Below the pieces are notes generated by a model. The model was not told the DNA's origin. It saw only the letters and a program-made list of their open reading frames with translations, and ran no database searches. Shown in pieces: positions 52,616 to 61,409 of a stretch of DNA of 64,000 nucleotides. The stretch is from Pseudomonadota bacterium (GTDB lineage: Bacteria > Pseudomonadota > Alphaproteobacteria > Caulobacterales > Caulobacteraceae): positions 62,001 through 126,000 of the forward strand of contig JAEZEZ010000035.1 in NCBI GenBank assembly GCA_023432855.1. Reading direction: 5' to 3'. The position numbers were made by a program, and so were the translations under genes. The first letter of the stretch is position 1. Every line of letters begins with the position of its first letter.

Positions 52616-53470
52616 TCAGGCCGCTCGCTGTTTGGCAAGGGCGTCAAATGCAAGCAGTTCGCCAGCGAGCGCCTCGAACTGAGACAAGGGCACCATGTTC
52701 GGGCCGTCGGAGGGGGCATTGTCGGGGTCAGGGTGAGTTTCCATGAACACCGCCGAAACCCCAACGGCGACAGCCGCCCGGGCCAAGACCGGCACGAATT
52801 CCCGTTGCCCGCCTGAGCTCGTCCCCTGACCGCCCGGCTGCTGCACGGAATGGGTGGCGTCGTAGACGACCGGGCAGCCGATCTGAGCCAGAATCGGCAA
52901 GGCGCGCATGTCGGAAACCAGAGTGTTGTAGCCGAAGGACGCCCCTCGCTCGCAGGCCATTACGTTCGGATTGCCTGCACCCGTGATCTTCGCCACTACG
53001 TTTTTCATGTCCCAAGGCGCCAGGAACTGCCCCTTCTTGACGTTGATCGCCTTTCCAGTCTCCGCCGCGGCAATGAGCAGGTCGGTCTGGCGGCAGAGGA
53101 AGGCCGGGATCTGAAGGACGTCGACGACTTCTGCCGCAATGCGGGCTTGTTCGATGTCGTGAATGTCGGTGAGCACCGGCATCCCCGTGACCTCCCGAAT
53201 CTCGGCGAAGATTGGCAGCGACGCCTTCAGGCCAAGCCCCCGCTGAGCGTTTGCGGATGTCCGGTTAGCCTTGTCGAACGAGGTCTTGTAGATGAGGCCG
53301 ACACCCAGGCGCGCGGAGATTTCCTTCAGCGCGTGTGCGGTTTCCAGGGCGTGCTCACGACTTTCCAGCTGGCAAGGGCCTGCGATGAAGGCGAGCTTCT
53401 GCGTCGCGCCGATGCGGACGGGACGCCCTGAGGGCGCATTCAACTCGATGACGGGATTGGGCGTGGTCAA
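52616..53470 (-). CDS. kdsA: 3-deoxy-D-manno-octulosonate-8-phosphate synthase
   Basis: A 284-residue aldolase-type enzyme condensing arabinose-5-phosphate with phosphoenolpyruvate to make KDO-8-phosphate for lipid A/core. Motifs: LAFIAGPCQLESREHALETA, YKTSFDKANRTS, VLTDIHDIEQARIAAEVVDV, FLCRQTDLLIAAAETGKA, INVKKGQFLAPWDM and VFMETHPDPDNAPSDGPNM. TTG 53470 is chosen over upstream codons because AGGA lies 8 bases before it, and the resulting length equals E. coli KdsA. Divergent from phrB. The usual neighbours of kdsA (pyrG, eno) are not in this window. Confidence 0.96.
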   Translation of the reverse strand: MTTPNPVIELNAPSGRPVRIGATQKLAFIAGPCQLESREHALETAHALKEISARLGVGLIYKTSFDKANRTSANAQRGLGLKASLPIFAEIREVTGMPVLTDIHDIEQARIAAEVVDVLQIPAFLCRQTDLLIAAAETGKAINVKKGQFLAPWDMKNVVAKITGAGNPNVMACERGASFGYNTLVSDMRALPILAQIGCPVVYDATHSVQQPGGQGTSSGGQREFVPVLARAAVAVGVSAVFMETHPDPDNAPSDGPNMVPLSQFEALAGELLAFDALAKQRAA

Positions 53471-53554
53471 GGGATATTCCTGAGGGGCCGGGCCTGATCC
53501 AGCCCGAGAGGTCGCTCGTAGAAGTGGCGCGTCGGTTCGAAAGTCACAAGAGGG

Positions 53555-55012
53555 ATGCGATCTGTGGGGCGCGCGAGGGCCGGCGAGAAGCAGCAACCTG
53601 TGCTTGTCTGGTTCAGACGCGACCTGCGACTGGCCGATAATCCGGCGCTCGACTGGGCGGTGAAAAGCGGCCGTTCGATCATCCCGGTCTATATCGACAG
53701 CGACGAGCTGGAGGCACGCCCCCTCGGATCAGCATCGCGCTGGTGGCTCGAAAGGTCGCTTCTCGCCCTTGAGAATTCACTCAAGGCCAAGGGATCGCGC
53801 CTGATCATACGGTCCGGTTCACCGCCGGATGTCCTGTCCGTGCTTGCGCGTGAAACGGACGCCGGCGCAGTCGCTTTCAGTCGGCTGTACGACCCGGGTT
53901 CAGGCGAACGCGAACGCCGGGTCCGCGGCGCCCTGCACGGATTGGCTTTCACCGCGTTCAATGCAGGCTGGTTGTCTGAGCCGGGCACACTGCTCTCCGC
54001 GAGCGGCGCCCCTTATCGGGTGTTCGCGCCGTTTCACCGCGCGCTTCTGTCGCGCGCTTTTCCGTCTCCCGACCTGCCCGCGCCGGCCACGCTACGTCCT
54101 CCCGTCACCTGGCCATCCAGCGAATCCCCCATTCGATCAGCGACGGGCCCCTCAATATGGAAGACGCGGGAGGGCATCGCCGACTGGACGCCGGGTGAGG
54201 AGGGCGCGAGCGCTCGGCTCTCAGCGTTCCTTGCGAGTGATCTGTCGGGCTATCTGACCGCCCGCGATCTCCCGGGAATGGACGCCACTTCCCGCCTCTC
54301 CCCTCATCTGAGATTTGGCGAGATTGCGCCTTGGCGGGTGACTGAGGCGGCTTCCACAGCCGCCGAGTCGGATCGGCGATTGGAGAGGGACGCCAGGAAG
54401 CTGTCGGACGAGGTCGCATGGAGGGAGTTCGCCGGGCACCTACTTCATCATTTCCCCTCGATGACCCACCGTTCCATGCGCTCCGCTTTCGACCAGTTGG
54501 CCTGGCGTGAAGATGGCGGGGGGCTGCAGGCTTGGCGTGAAGGACAAACCGGCTTTCCGATAGTCGACGCCGGCATGCGTCAGTTGCGGCAGACGGGATG
54601 GATGCACAATCGGGTCCGGATGATCGTCGCTTCCTTCCTGGTGAAAGACCTCCTGATCGACTGGCGCCAGGGAGAAGCGTGGTTCTGGGATTCGCTCATT
54701 GATGCGGATCCGGCGAACAACCCCATGAACTGGCAGTGGGCCGCAGGGTCCGGGGTGGACGCCGCACCGTTCTTCCGCGTTTTCAACCCAGTGCTTCAGG
54801 GCGAACGCCACGATCAGGATGGCCATTATGTCCGGCGGTGGATCCCCGAGCTCTCACGGATTCCTGCCCGGTGGCTCCACAGTCCGTGGATGGCGCCCGG
54901 CGATGTTCTCGCGACTGCCGGGGTAAGGCTCGGTTGCACCTATCCCGCTCCGATCGTCGATCACGCCGCCGCCCGACGGCGTGCGCTGGCGGCATATCGT
55001 GCAGTCAAGTGA
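53555..55012 (+). CDS. phrB: Deoxyribodipyrimidine photolyase
   Basis: A 485-residue class I CPD photolyase that repairs UV dimers with light. PVLVWFRRDLRLADNPALDW opens the antenna-binding domain; the FAD region has SPHLRFGEIAPWRV, WREFAGHLLHHFP, WREGQTGFPIVDAGMRQLRQ, TGWMHNRVRMIVASFLVKDL, DADPANNPMNWQWAAGSG and FRVFNPVLQGERHD. These are the flavin and DNA-binding residues of the family. It precedes cfa by 60 bases in the same direction. Confidence 0.96.
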   Translation: MRSVGRARAGEKQQPVLVWFRRDLRLADNPALDWAVKSGRSIIPVYIDSDELEARPLGSASRWWLERSLLALENSLKAKGSRLIIRSGSPPDVLSVLARETDAGAVAFSRLYDPGSGERERRVRGALHGLAFTAFNAGWLSEPGTLLSASGAPYRVFAPFHRALLSRAFPSPDLPAPATLRPPVTWPSSESPIRSATGPSIWKTREGIADWTPGEEGASARLSAFLASDLSGYLTARDLPGMDATSRLSPHLRFGEIAPWRVTEAASTAAESDRRLERDARKLSDEVAWREFAGHLLHHFPSMTHRSMRSAFDQLAWREDGGGLQAWREGQTGFPIVDAGMRQLRQTGWMHNRVRMIVASFLVKDLLIDWRQGEAWFWDSLIDADPANNPMNWQWAAGSGVDAAPFFRVFNPVLQGERHDQDGHYVRRWIPELSRIPARWLHSPWMAPGDVLATAGVRLGCTYPAPIVDHAAARRRALAAYRAVK

Positions 55013-55072
55013 CTGGACGAAAAACCCTGTTCTGTGTTGGACTTTGCAGCACCGGTATCCGGAGGACGCCCA

Positions 55073-56305
55073 ATGACCGAGGCCGCGCCCGTCGATACGC
55101 CGATCTGGAGCCTGCCCGAGGTTCGGCGCACACCTGCGCCGTTCCGAATGTTTCTCAAGCTGGCGGCGAGCAACTGGGCCGTCGGCGCATTCGAGATCAT
55201 TACGCCTGAGGGCCGGAAGCTCGTCATCCGCGGGCGCGACCAGGGCCCGACGGGGGTCCTGCAAGTGAGGGACTACCGGTTCGTGGGCCGTGTGATGGCG
55301 GCGGGCGATATCGGTTTTGCAGAAGGATACATGGGCGGCGAGTGGGATACGCCGGACCTGTCCGCCCTCCTGGAGGTCCTCAGTCTCAACTACGACCGGT
55401 TGCGCCGGCTGGTGAGAGGTAATCCCCTCGTACGCCTCATCAACAACTTCAACCACTTTCTCAGGCGCAATAGCCGAGCCGGATCCCGGCGCAACATCCA
55501 CGCCCACTACGATCTCGGCAACCAGTTCTATGAAAAGTGGCTGGATGGCACGATGACCTATTCCTCGGCCCGGCACGAACACGCCGGGCAGGAACTCTCG
55601 GCGGCTCAACGAAACAAGTACCGAACGCTCGCCGAGTCGATCGGCCTGCAGCGCGACCAGCACGTCCTGGAGATCGGTTGCGGCTGGGGGGGATTCGCGG
55701 AGTTCGCCGCACGGGAAGTCGGCGCGCGGGTGACGGGCATTACGATCTCTCGCGAGCAGTACGACTACGCCCGTAAGCGACTGTTCAAGGAGGGACTTTC
55801 TGACCGGACGGACATCAGGCTTGTCGACTACAGGGACGTCGACGGCCGCTTCGATCGGGTTGCCTCCATCGAGATGTTCGAGGCCGTGGGCGAAGAGTAT
55901 TGGCCGGCCTACTTCGGGAAAATCCACGACGTGCTGGAGCCGGGGGGCCGCGCCGGCCTGCAGATCATAACCATTCAGGACGACCACTTCGAAACCTACC
56001 GCAGCCGGACGGACTTCATCCAGAAGTACATTTTCCCCGGCGGCGTGCTGCCCAGCGAGGCGGCGCTGAAGCCCGTCGTGGCCCAGGCCGGGCTCGAATG
56101 GGGGGCGCTGGCTCGGTTCGGGCAGGCTTATGCGGACACGCTGGCCGAGTGGGGGGAACGGTTTCAGGCGGCCTGGGAAGACATTCGTCTGCTCGGGTTC
56201 GATGAGCGGTTCCGCAAGCTCTGGGCCTTCTATCTGGCGTACTGCGAGGCCGGATTCAGGACTGGCCGGACCAATGTCGTTCAGCTCGAACTCCGGCGGG
56301 CCTAG
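55073..56305 (+). CDS. cfa: Cyclopropane-fatty-acyl-phospholipid synthase
   Basis: A 410-residue SAM-dependent enzyme that adds a methylene bridge to unsaturated phospholipid acyl chains. Motifs: DIGFAEGYMGGEWDTPDLSA, IHAHYDLGNQFYEKWLDGTM, TYSSARHEH, SAM-binding VLEIGCGWGGFAEFAAREVG, GITISREQYDYA, and the terminal YIFPGGVLPSE plus FYLAYCEAGFRTG. ATG 55073 has GGAGG 8 bases upstream. Pairing with phrB suggests a stress/stationary-phase transcription unit (inference). Confidence 0.96.
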   Translation: MTEAAPVDTPIWSLPEVRRTPAPFRMFLKLAASNWAVGAFEIITPEGRKLVIRGRDQGPTGVLQVRDYRFVGRVMAAGDIGFAEGYMGGEWDTPDLSALLEVLSLNYDRLRRLVRGNPLVRLINNFNHFLRRNSRAGSRRNIHAHYDLGNQFYEKWLDGTMTYSSARHEHAGQELSAAQRNKYRTLAESIGLQRDQHVLEIGCGWGGFAEFAAREVGARVTGITISREQYDYARKRLFKEGLSDRTDIRLVDYRDVDGRFDRVASIEMFEAVGEEYWPAYFGKIHDVLEPGGRAGLQIITIQDDHFETYRSRTDFIQKYIFPGGVLPSEAALKPVVAQAGLEWGALARFGQAYADTLAEWGERFQAAWEDIRLLGFDERFRKLWAFYLAYCEAGFRTGRTNVVQLELRRA

Positions 56306-56353
56306 CCAGGCTGAGCTCTGTTATGGGTCGCGAAAAGGCCATTGGAAGCTCGG

Positions 56354-57190
56354 ATGGTCCAACCCCTCATCTCGCCCACCCGGCTCGCCGACTTCCTCGG
56401 GGCTTCCGACCTCCGGATTGTCGACGGCAGCTGGTTTCTGGACGGCCGCGACGCCCAGGCCGGCTGGCGCGCGGCCCATCTCCCCGGCGCAGTGTTCTTC
56501 GACATCGAGGCGATCAGCGACAGGTCGAGCCCCCTGCCCCACATGCTGCCCTCCCCGCAACAATTCGCGGCCGCCGTGGGATCGCTCGGCGTTTCGGAGA
56601 CGGACCGGATCGTGGTCTACGATCAGCAGGGCCTGTTTTCGGCCGCACGCGTCTGGTGGACGTTCAGGGTGATGGGCGCGACTCGGGTCTCCGTCCTGGA
56701 CGGCGGCCTCCCCTGCTGGATGGCCGCGGGCCTTCCCATCGAAAGCGGTGACGTCGCCTGCGAGCCGGCGGTGTTTCGCCCTCGAACGCGGACCGCGCTG
56801 GTGCGGGACTTCGAAGCCGTCAGGCGGGAACTGGCGAACGGCGGCCAGGTCGTGGACGCGCGGCCGGCGGCCCGCTTCAGGGGCGATGCTCCCGAACCGC
56901 GCGCCGGGCTCGCCTCGGGACATATGCCAGGATCGCGCAACCTGCCGATCGCAGGGCTCCTGGGCGACCATGGCGGCCTGCGCGGACCCGACGAGTTGAG
57001 AGAGCTCCTTCTGAGCGCTGGCGTTGATCCGGAGCGGCCGGTTACGGCCTCGTGCGGATCGGGCGTTACAGCGGCCGTCATCGTTCTTGCTCTCGCCGTC
57101 CTCGGAAAGGAGGATGCGGCGATCTACGACGGGGCCTGGGCCGAGTGGGGTTCCCGCCCGGGCGCCCCGGTCGCAACCGGCCCTGCGTGA
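56354..57190 (+). CDS. sseA: 3-mercaptopyruvate sulfurtransferase (two-domain rhodanese)
   Basis: A 278-residue sulfurtransferase with two rhodanese domains. Domain 1 contains LRIVDGSWFLDGRDAQAGWR-type and HLPGAVFFDIEAISD; domain 2 contains QVVDARPAARFRGDAPEPRA, GHMPGSRNLPIAGLL and the catalytic loop TASCGSGVTAAV with the persulfide Cys in CGSGVTA. That loop sequence fits mercaptopyruvate as donor (CG[ST]GVTA) better than thiosulfate. ATG 56354 is preferred to TTG 56342. It converges on aapP with a 12-base gap. Confidence 0.93.
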   Translation: MVQPLISPTRLADFLGASDLRIVDGSWFLDGRDAQAGWRAAHLPGAVFFDIEAISDRSSPLPHMLPSPQQFAAAVGSLGVSETDRIVVYDQQGLFSAARVWWTFRVMGATRVSVLDGGLPCWMAAGLPIESGDVACEPAVFRPRTRTALVRDFEAVRRELANGGQVVDARPAARFRGDAPEPRAGLASGHMPGSRNLPIAGLLGDHGGLRGPDELRELLLSAGVDPERPVTASCGSGVTAAVIVLALAVLGKEDAAIYDGAWAEWGSRPGAPVATGPA

Positions 57191-57202
57191 CCGCCCCCGC
57201 GT

Positions 57203-57961
57203 TCAGAGAATGCGGCTCAGGAACTCCCGCGAACGCTCTTCTTTCGGGTTCGAGAAGAAGGTCTTGGGCGGCGCCACCTCGACGATCTCGCCCTCGTCCA
57301 TAAAGACAACTCGATCAGCGACTTCCCGTGCAAAGCTCATTTCGTGGCTGATGACCATCATGGTCATCCCGGCATAGGCCATTTCGGTCATGACCTCGAG
57401 CACCTCACCCACCATTTCGGGGTCCAGCGCCGACGTCGGTTCGTCGAACAGCATGATCTCCGGGTTCATGGCCAATGACCGCGCGATAGCCGCCCGCTGC
57501 TGCTGACCCCCGGACAGTTGCGCCGGGTACTTGCGGGCGTGCTCTGCGATGTGGACCCGGTCCAGCATTTCCATCGCTTCCTCTTCCGCCTTACGGCGAG
57601 GAACCTTCCGCACCCAGATCGGGGCCAGGGTGCAGTTCTCGAGCACCGTGAGATGCGGAAACAGGTTGAACTGCTGGAACACCATGCCCGTCGCCCGACG
57701 CGCCGCAGCCGCCTGGGGCGAGTCACCGGCGACTTCCGCGCCATTCACGCGGATCGAACCTTCCTGATAGGGCTCCAGTCCATTGACGCAGCGGATAAGG
57801 GTGGACTTGCCGGACCCGGATGGCCCGAGGATCACGACCTTTTCGTTGTCGCACACGCTGAGGTCCACGCCCCTGAGGATGTGGGTTTGCCCATACCACT
57901 TGTGTACGCCGCGGATCTCCACGACCGGCGGTCCAAGTTCGGGCCGCTTCTTCAGGTTCAT
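57203..57961 (-). CDS. aapP: Amino-acid ABC transporter ATP-binding protein AapP
   Basis: A 252-residue ABC ATPase that powers the general L-amino-acid importer. Walker A LGPSGSGKSTLIRCVNGLE, Q-loop VFQQFNLFPHLTVLEN, signature LSGGQQQRAAIARSLAMNPE, Walker B IMLFDEPTSALDPE and switch His in MVISHEMSFAREV. The pattern is of the GlnQ/AapP group. ATG 57961 overlaps the stop of aapM (ATGA), so aapJ-Q-M-P are read as one operon. Confidence 0.95.
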   Translation of the reverse strand: MNLKKRPELGPPVVEIRGVHKWYGQTHILRGVDLSVCDNEKVVILGPSGSGKSTLIRCVNGLEPYQEGSIRVNGAEVAGDSPQAAAARRATGMVFQQFNLFPHLTVLENCTLAPIWVRKVPRRKAEEEAMEMLDRVHIAEHARKYPAQLSGGQQQRAAIARSLAMNPEIMLFDEPTSALDPEMVGEVLEVMTEMAYAGMTMMVISHEMSFAREVADRVVFMDEGEIVEVAPPKTFFSNPKEERSREFLSRIL

Positions 57962-59037
57962 GCGGGCTCCTCCGCCGGCCGACGCGGTCCCCCGCCCTGC
58001 TTCTCGAGCGAGGCTGACCAGCGCGACATGCTGAAACAGGCAATCCAGAACACCAGCGCGACGAACGCGTATCCCTCCGCCTCCAGCCCCTGCCACGCGA
58101 AGTCTGCAAGCGCCTGACGCATCACCCCGGTCACCTCGATCAGGGCGATGACGTAGAGCAGGGACGTGTCCTTGAAGAGCCCGATGAAGGTGTTGACGAC
58201 CGCCGGTATGGAGATCCGCATGGCCTGCGGCAGCACAATGAGGGCCGTTGTCCGCACCGGGCCGAGGCCGAGGGCGCGGGCGGCTTCCTTCTGTCCCTTC
58301 GGTATGGACTGAAGCCCGCCCCTCACGGCCTCAGCCATATAGGCCGACGAAAACAGCGTCACCACGGCGAGCGCGCGCATCAGCTTGTCCAGATCCATGC
58401 CGGTCGGCAGGAACAGCGGCAACACGACCGACGACATGAACAGAAGGGTGATCAGGGGCACCCCGCGGACCAGTTCGATGAAGCCGATGCAGAACCCCTT
58501 GATCACCGGCAGGTCGGACGAGCGGCCGAGCGCCAGCAGCACGCCGATGGGCAGGGCGAACACGGCGCCGGTCAGGCCCACCAGAACATTCAGCAGGATT
58601 CCGCCCCAATAATCGGTCGGGACGCGGGGCAGTATGTTCGCGCCGCCCAGGACCGCGAAGGCGGCCACGATGGAGAGCGGAGACAGCGCCACGGTCCATG
58701 TCGGAAGGCGTCTCCAGACGATCGGAACCACCGCTGCCGCGAGGAAGAGGAACGCCGCTCCCACCCGCCAGAGATGGCCGTGCGGATAGTAGCCGGCGAC
58801 GACCTGCTCCCAGCGTGCGGTGACGACCGCCCAGCAAGCGCCCCCGCTCGTACAGGCTTCCTTGGAATCGCCGAACCAGTCGGCCCGGAACACGCCCCAG
58901 CTCAGAAGACTCCACGCGATCCAGATGGCCAGGGTCGCGAATACAAGGGTCAGGAGGGTGTCGCCCACCCCGCCGAAGAGGTTCGCACGGGCCCAGGCGA
59001 GGGCGGTCTGCTTCGGAGGGAGCCGGATTGCCTTCAT
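57958..59037 (-). CDS. aapM: Amino-acid ABC transporter permease AapM
   Basis: A 359-residue permease with the conserved EAA loop EAVRGGLQSIPKGQKEAARA, LGLGPVRTTALIVLPQAMRI and a long N-terminal part with several hydrophobic segments, as in AapM of Rhizobium. FIELVRGVPLITLLFMSSVV is also typical of the polar-amino-acid permeases. ATG 59037 (MKAIRLPPKQ) is chosen over GTG-type upstream codons. Its start overlaps the stop of aapQ by 4 bases and its stop overlaps aapP. Confidence 0.94.
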   Translation of the reverse strand: MKAIRLPPKQTALAWARANLFGGVGDTLLTLVFATLAIWIAWSLLSWGVFRADWFGDSKEACTSGGACWAVVTARWEQVVAGYYPHGHLWRVGAAFLFLAAAVVPIVWRRLPTWTVALSPLSIVAAFAVLGGANILPRVPTDYWGGILLNVLVGLTGAVFALPIGVLLALGRSSDLPVIKGFCIGFIELVRGVPLITLLFMSSVVLPLFLPTGMDLDKLMRALAVVTLFSSAYMAEAVRGGLQSIPKGQKEAARALGLGPVRTTALIVLPQAMRISIPAVVNTFIGLFKDTSLLYVIALIEVTGVMRQALADFAWQGLEAEGYAFVALVFWIACFSMSRWSASLEKQGGGPRRPAEEPA

Positions 59038-60197
59038 CGGGCCGCAGCCCAGACGGCGGAACGGCTGTTCCACCAGTTCATGAACGCGGAAACCGACAGG
59101 CTGATGGCCAGATAGAACAGCATGACGAGCGCCAGTATCTCGATAGCCTGACCCGTCTGGTTGAGACTGGTGCCAGCGAACACCGCCACCAGGTCGGGGT
59201 AGCCGATGATCACCGCGAGCGAGGAGTTCTTGGTCAGGTTCAGGTACTGGCTGGCCAGCGGCGGGACGATCACGCGCATCGCCTGCGGGAGGATAACGAG
59301 GCGCAGGGACTGCGCTTCGTTCAGTCCCACGGCGCGAGCAGCCTCGGTCTGGCCCGGCGGAACCGCCATCAGTCCGCCTCGTACGATCTCGGCGATGAAG
59401 CCGCCCGTGTAGAAGCTAAGCGCCGCCCAAAGCGCCATAAGCGCCGGAGCCATCGTGAAGCCTCCCTCGAAGCCGAAGCCTGAACGATGCGGGACGCTCA
59501 CCGCGGAGGGGTTGCCGGTCACAATCAGCGCGAGCGCAGCGCCGCCCAGCGCAACCGCCCATCCCCAGGCAGGCGCGGCCCCGAGACCCTTCTCAGTCCG
59601 TTGCCGGCGCAGCCAGGCGGCGAGCACGAGCCCCCCAGCCACGGCGGCTCCCGCCAGCAGCATGGCCAGGTTGCCGAACTCGTTGAATACGGGTTTCGGA
59701 AGGTAGACGCCGCGATTGCTGAGGAAGACCAGCCCGTCCACGCCGACAGCGGCCCGGGGCGGCGGAGCCAGCAGAACGAGGTTGTACCAGACGAGAATCT
59801 GCACCGGCAGCGGCGTGTTCCGCGCCACCTCCACGTAGGCTGTGCCGACGAGGCGGCCCAGATAGTTCCTGGATACCCGAAGCACGCCCACGAACAGCCC
59901 GATCGCGGTCGCTGCGACAATGCCCAGGCCCGCAATCAGCAGGGTGTTAAGAGCGCCGATCAGGAATACCCGCGCATGGGTATCGCTCGCCGAATAGGGT
60001 GCGAGGCTCTGCGATATGTCGAACCCGGCCTCACGGCCGAGGAATTCGAACCCGGTCGTCACCCCTCGGGCTTCGATGTTGGCGCCGGCGTTGCGCGCCA
60101 GCCAGATGGCGAGCGCCACGAGCGCGAGGACGAGCCCGGCCTGCAGCAGGAGCCCCTTCCACCCGCCGGCCATCGCCCTCACCGAACCGACCTTCAC
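59034..60197 (-). CDS. aapQ: Amino-acid ABC transporter permease AapQ
   Basis: A 387-residue permease and partner of AapM. It has YVEVARNTPLPVQILVWYNL, the EAA loop EIVRGGLMAVPPGQTEAARA, VGLNEAQSLRLVILPQAMRV and NLTKNSSLAVIIGYPDLVAV. The N-terminal half carries extra hydrophobic segments, a feature of AapQ. GTG 60197 is used; ATG 60173 is an alternative start, with only a close GAGG before it. Starts 15 bases after the aapJ stop. Confidence 0.94.
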   Translation of the reverse strand: MKVGSVRAMAGGWKGLLLQAGLVLALVALAIWLARNAGANIEARGVTTGFEFLGREAGFDISQSLAPYSASDTHARVFLIGALNTLLIAGLGIVAATAIGLFVGVLRVSRNYLGRLVGTAYVEVARNTPLPVQILVWYNLVLLAPPPRAAVGVDGLVFLSNRGVYLPKPVFNEFGNLAMLLAGAAVAGGLVLAAWLRRQRTEKGLGAAPAWGWAVALGGAALALIVTGNPSAVSVPHRSGFGFEGGFTMAPALMALWAALSFYTGGFIAEIVRGGLMAVPPGQTEAARAVGLNEAQSLRLVILPQAMRVIVPPLASQYLNLTKNSSLAVIIGYPDLVAVFAGTSLNQTGQAIEILALVMLFYLAISLSVSAFMNWWNSRSAVWAAAR

Positions 60198-60212
60198 CCC
60201 CCCGAGCTCCGG

Positions 60213-61316
60213 TCAGCGCACGGGAGGCGCGTACATCAGGCCCGATGGCCTGGAGGTCCAGAGCGCGTTTATTCCCCTTTCGAGTTTCATGGGCGAACGG
60301 CGCCCGATGTTCCGGTCGAAAATCTCGCCGTAGTTGCCGACCGCCTTGATAATCCGATAGGCCCAGTCGTCACTGAGGCCGAGCATCCGCCCCATGCCGC
60401 CCTCGACCCCCAGGAGACGTCGGACCTCGGGATCGGTGGAGCTCGATCTCATCTGATCGACGTTGGCCTGGGTGATGCCCATCTCCTCGGCGAGGACGGT
60501 CGCGTAGAGCGTCCACGCGACGATATCGCGCCACTGGGAGTCGCCCTGGCGAACAGCCGGCCCGAGGGGCTCCTTGGAGACCACCTCGGGCAGGATCACG
60601 TGGTCATTGGGATTGGCCATGGTGGTGCGGGCGGCGGCCAACTGGGAGATGTCGGTCGTGAACGCGTCGCAGGCTTCACGGGCATAGTTGGCCCGGGCCT
60701 GATCTTCGGTATCGACAACGACGGCCTCGTAGCGGAGCCCCTTGGAGCGGAAGTAATCGGCCAGGGTGAGTTCCGTCGTGGTTCCCGTCTGCACGCAGAT
60801 GCGCGCGCCGTTCAGCTCCGTCACGCTGCTGACGTTCAGCGAGCGCGGCACCATGAAGCCCTGACCGTCGTAGTAATTGACCCCGGCGAAATCGAGCGCA
60901 TTGCCGGTGTCGCGTGACAGCGTCCAGGTCGTGTTGCGCCAAAGGACGTCGGCCTCGCCGCCCACGAGGGCGGTAAAACGCTCCTTCGACGAGAGCGGCT
61001 GGAAACGCACAGCGTCGGGATTGTTGAACAGCGCCGCGGCCATGGCCCGGCAGAAATCCACGTCGAAGCCCCTCCAGCGCCCGCGGTTGTCGGGATAGGC
61101 GAACCCGATAAGGCCCTGGTTGACCCCGCACACGAGGCGTCCGCGAGCGCGCACGGTGCGCAGGGTCGCGCCCTGGCCCTTTGCCGAGGGAGCGCCTGCC
61201 TGCGGAGCGCCCTCAACGGCGACGGCGTCAGGCGGCGGCGTATCGACGGCGGAGCCCGGATCGCCGCAGCTCACCAGGCCGCCCGCAAGGACGACGATCG
61301 CCCACCGCTTGATCAT
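60213..61316 (-). CDS. aapJ: Amino-acid ABC transporter substrate-binding lipoprotein AapJ-like
   Basis: A 367-residue periplasmic binding protein, probably a lipoprotein (IKRWAIVVLAGGLVSC; Cys at residue ~17). Binding-domain blocks: TLRTVRARGRLVCGVNQGLI, GFAYPDNRGRWRGFDVDFCR, NTTWTLSRDTGNALDFAGVN, YYDGQGFMVPRSL, ICVQTGTTTELTLADYF and GVEGGMGRMLGLSDDWAYRI. These match AapJ/BztA. ATG 61316 has GGAGGTG 5 bases before. It lies first in the aapJQMP operon and is divergent from metC. Confidence 0.93.
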   Translation of the reverse strand: MIKRWAIVVLAGGLVSCGDPGSAVDTPPPDAVAVEGAPQAGAPSAKGQGATLRTVRARGRLVCGVNQGLIGFAYPDNRGRWRGFDVDFCRAMAAALFNNPDAVRFQPLSSKERFTALVGGEADVLWRNTTWTLSRDTGNALDFAGVNYYDGQGFMVPRSLNVSSVTELNGARICVQTGTTTELTLADYFRSKGLRYEAVVVDTEDQARANYAREACDAFTTDISQLAAARTTMANPNDHVILPEVVSKEPLGPAVRQGDSQWRDIVAWTLYATVLAEEMGITQANVDQMRSSSTDPEVRRLLGVEGGMGRMLGLSDDWAYRIIKAVGNYGEIFDRNIGRRSPMKLERGINALWTSRPSGLMYAPPVR

Positions 61317-61409
61317 CGGGACACCTCCGCCGGCGGCTTGCCCACCACGGACTCGCCGCCTACTGCTGTTCGTTGAACAGGCCAGCTTAGCAGGGCTTCC
61401 GTCAACCCC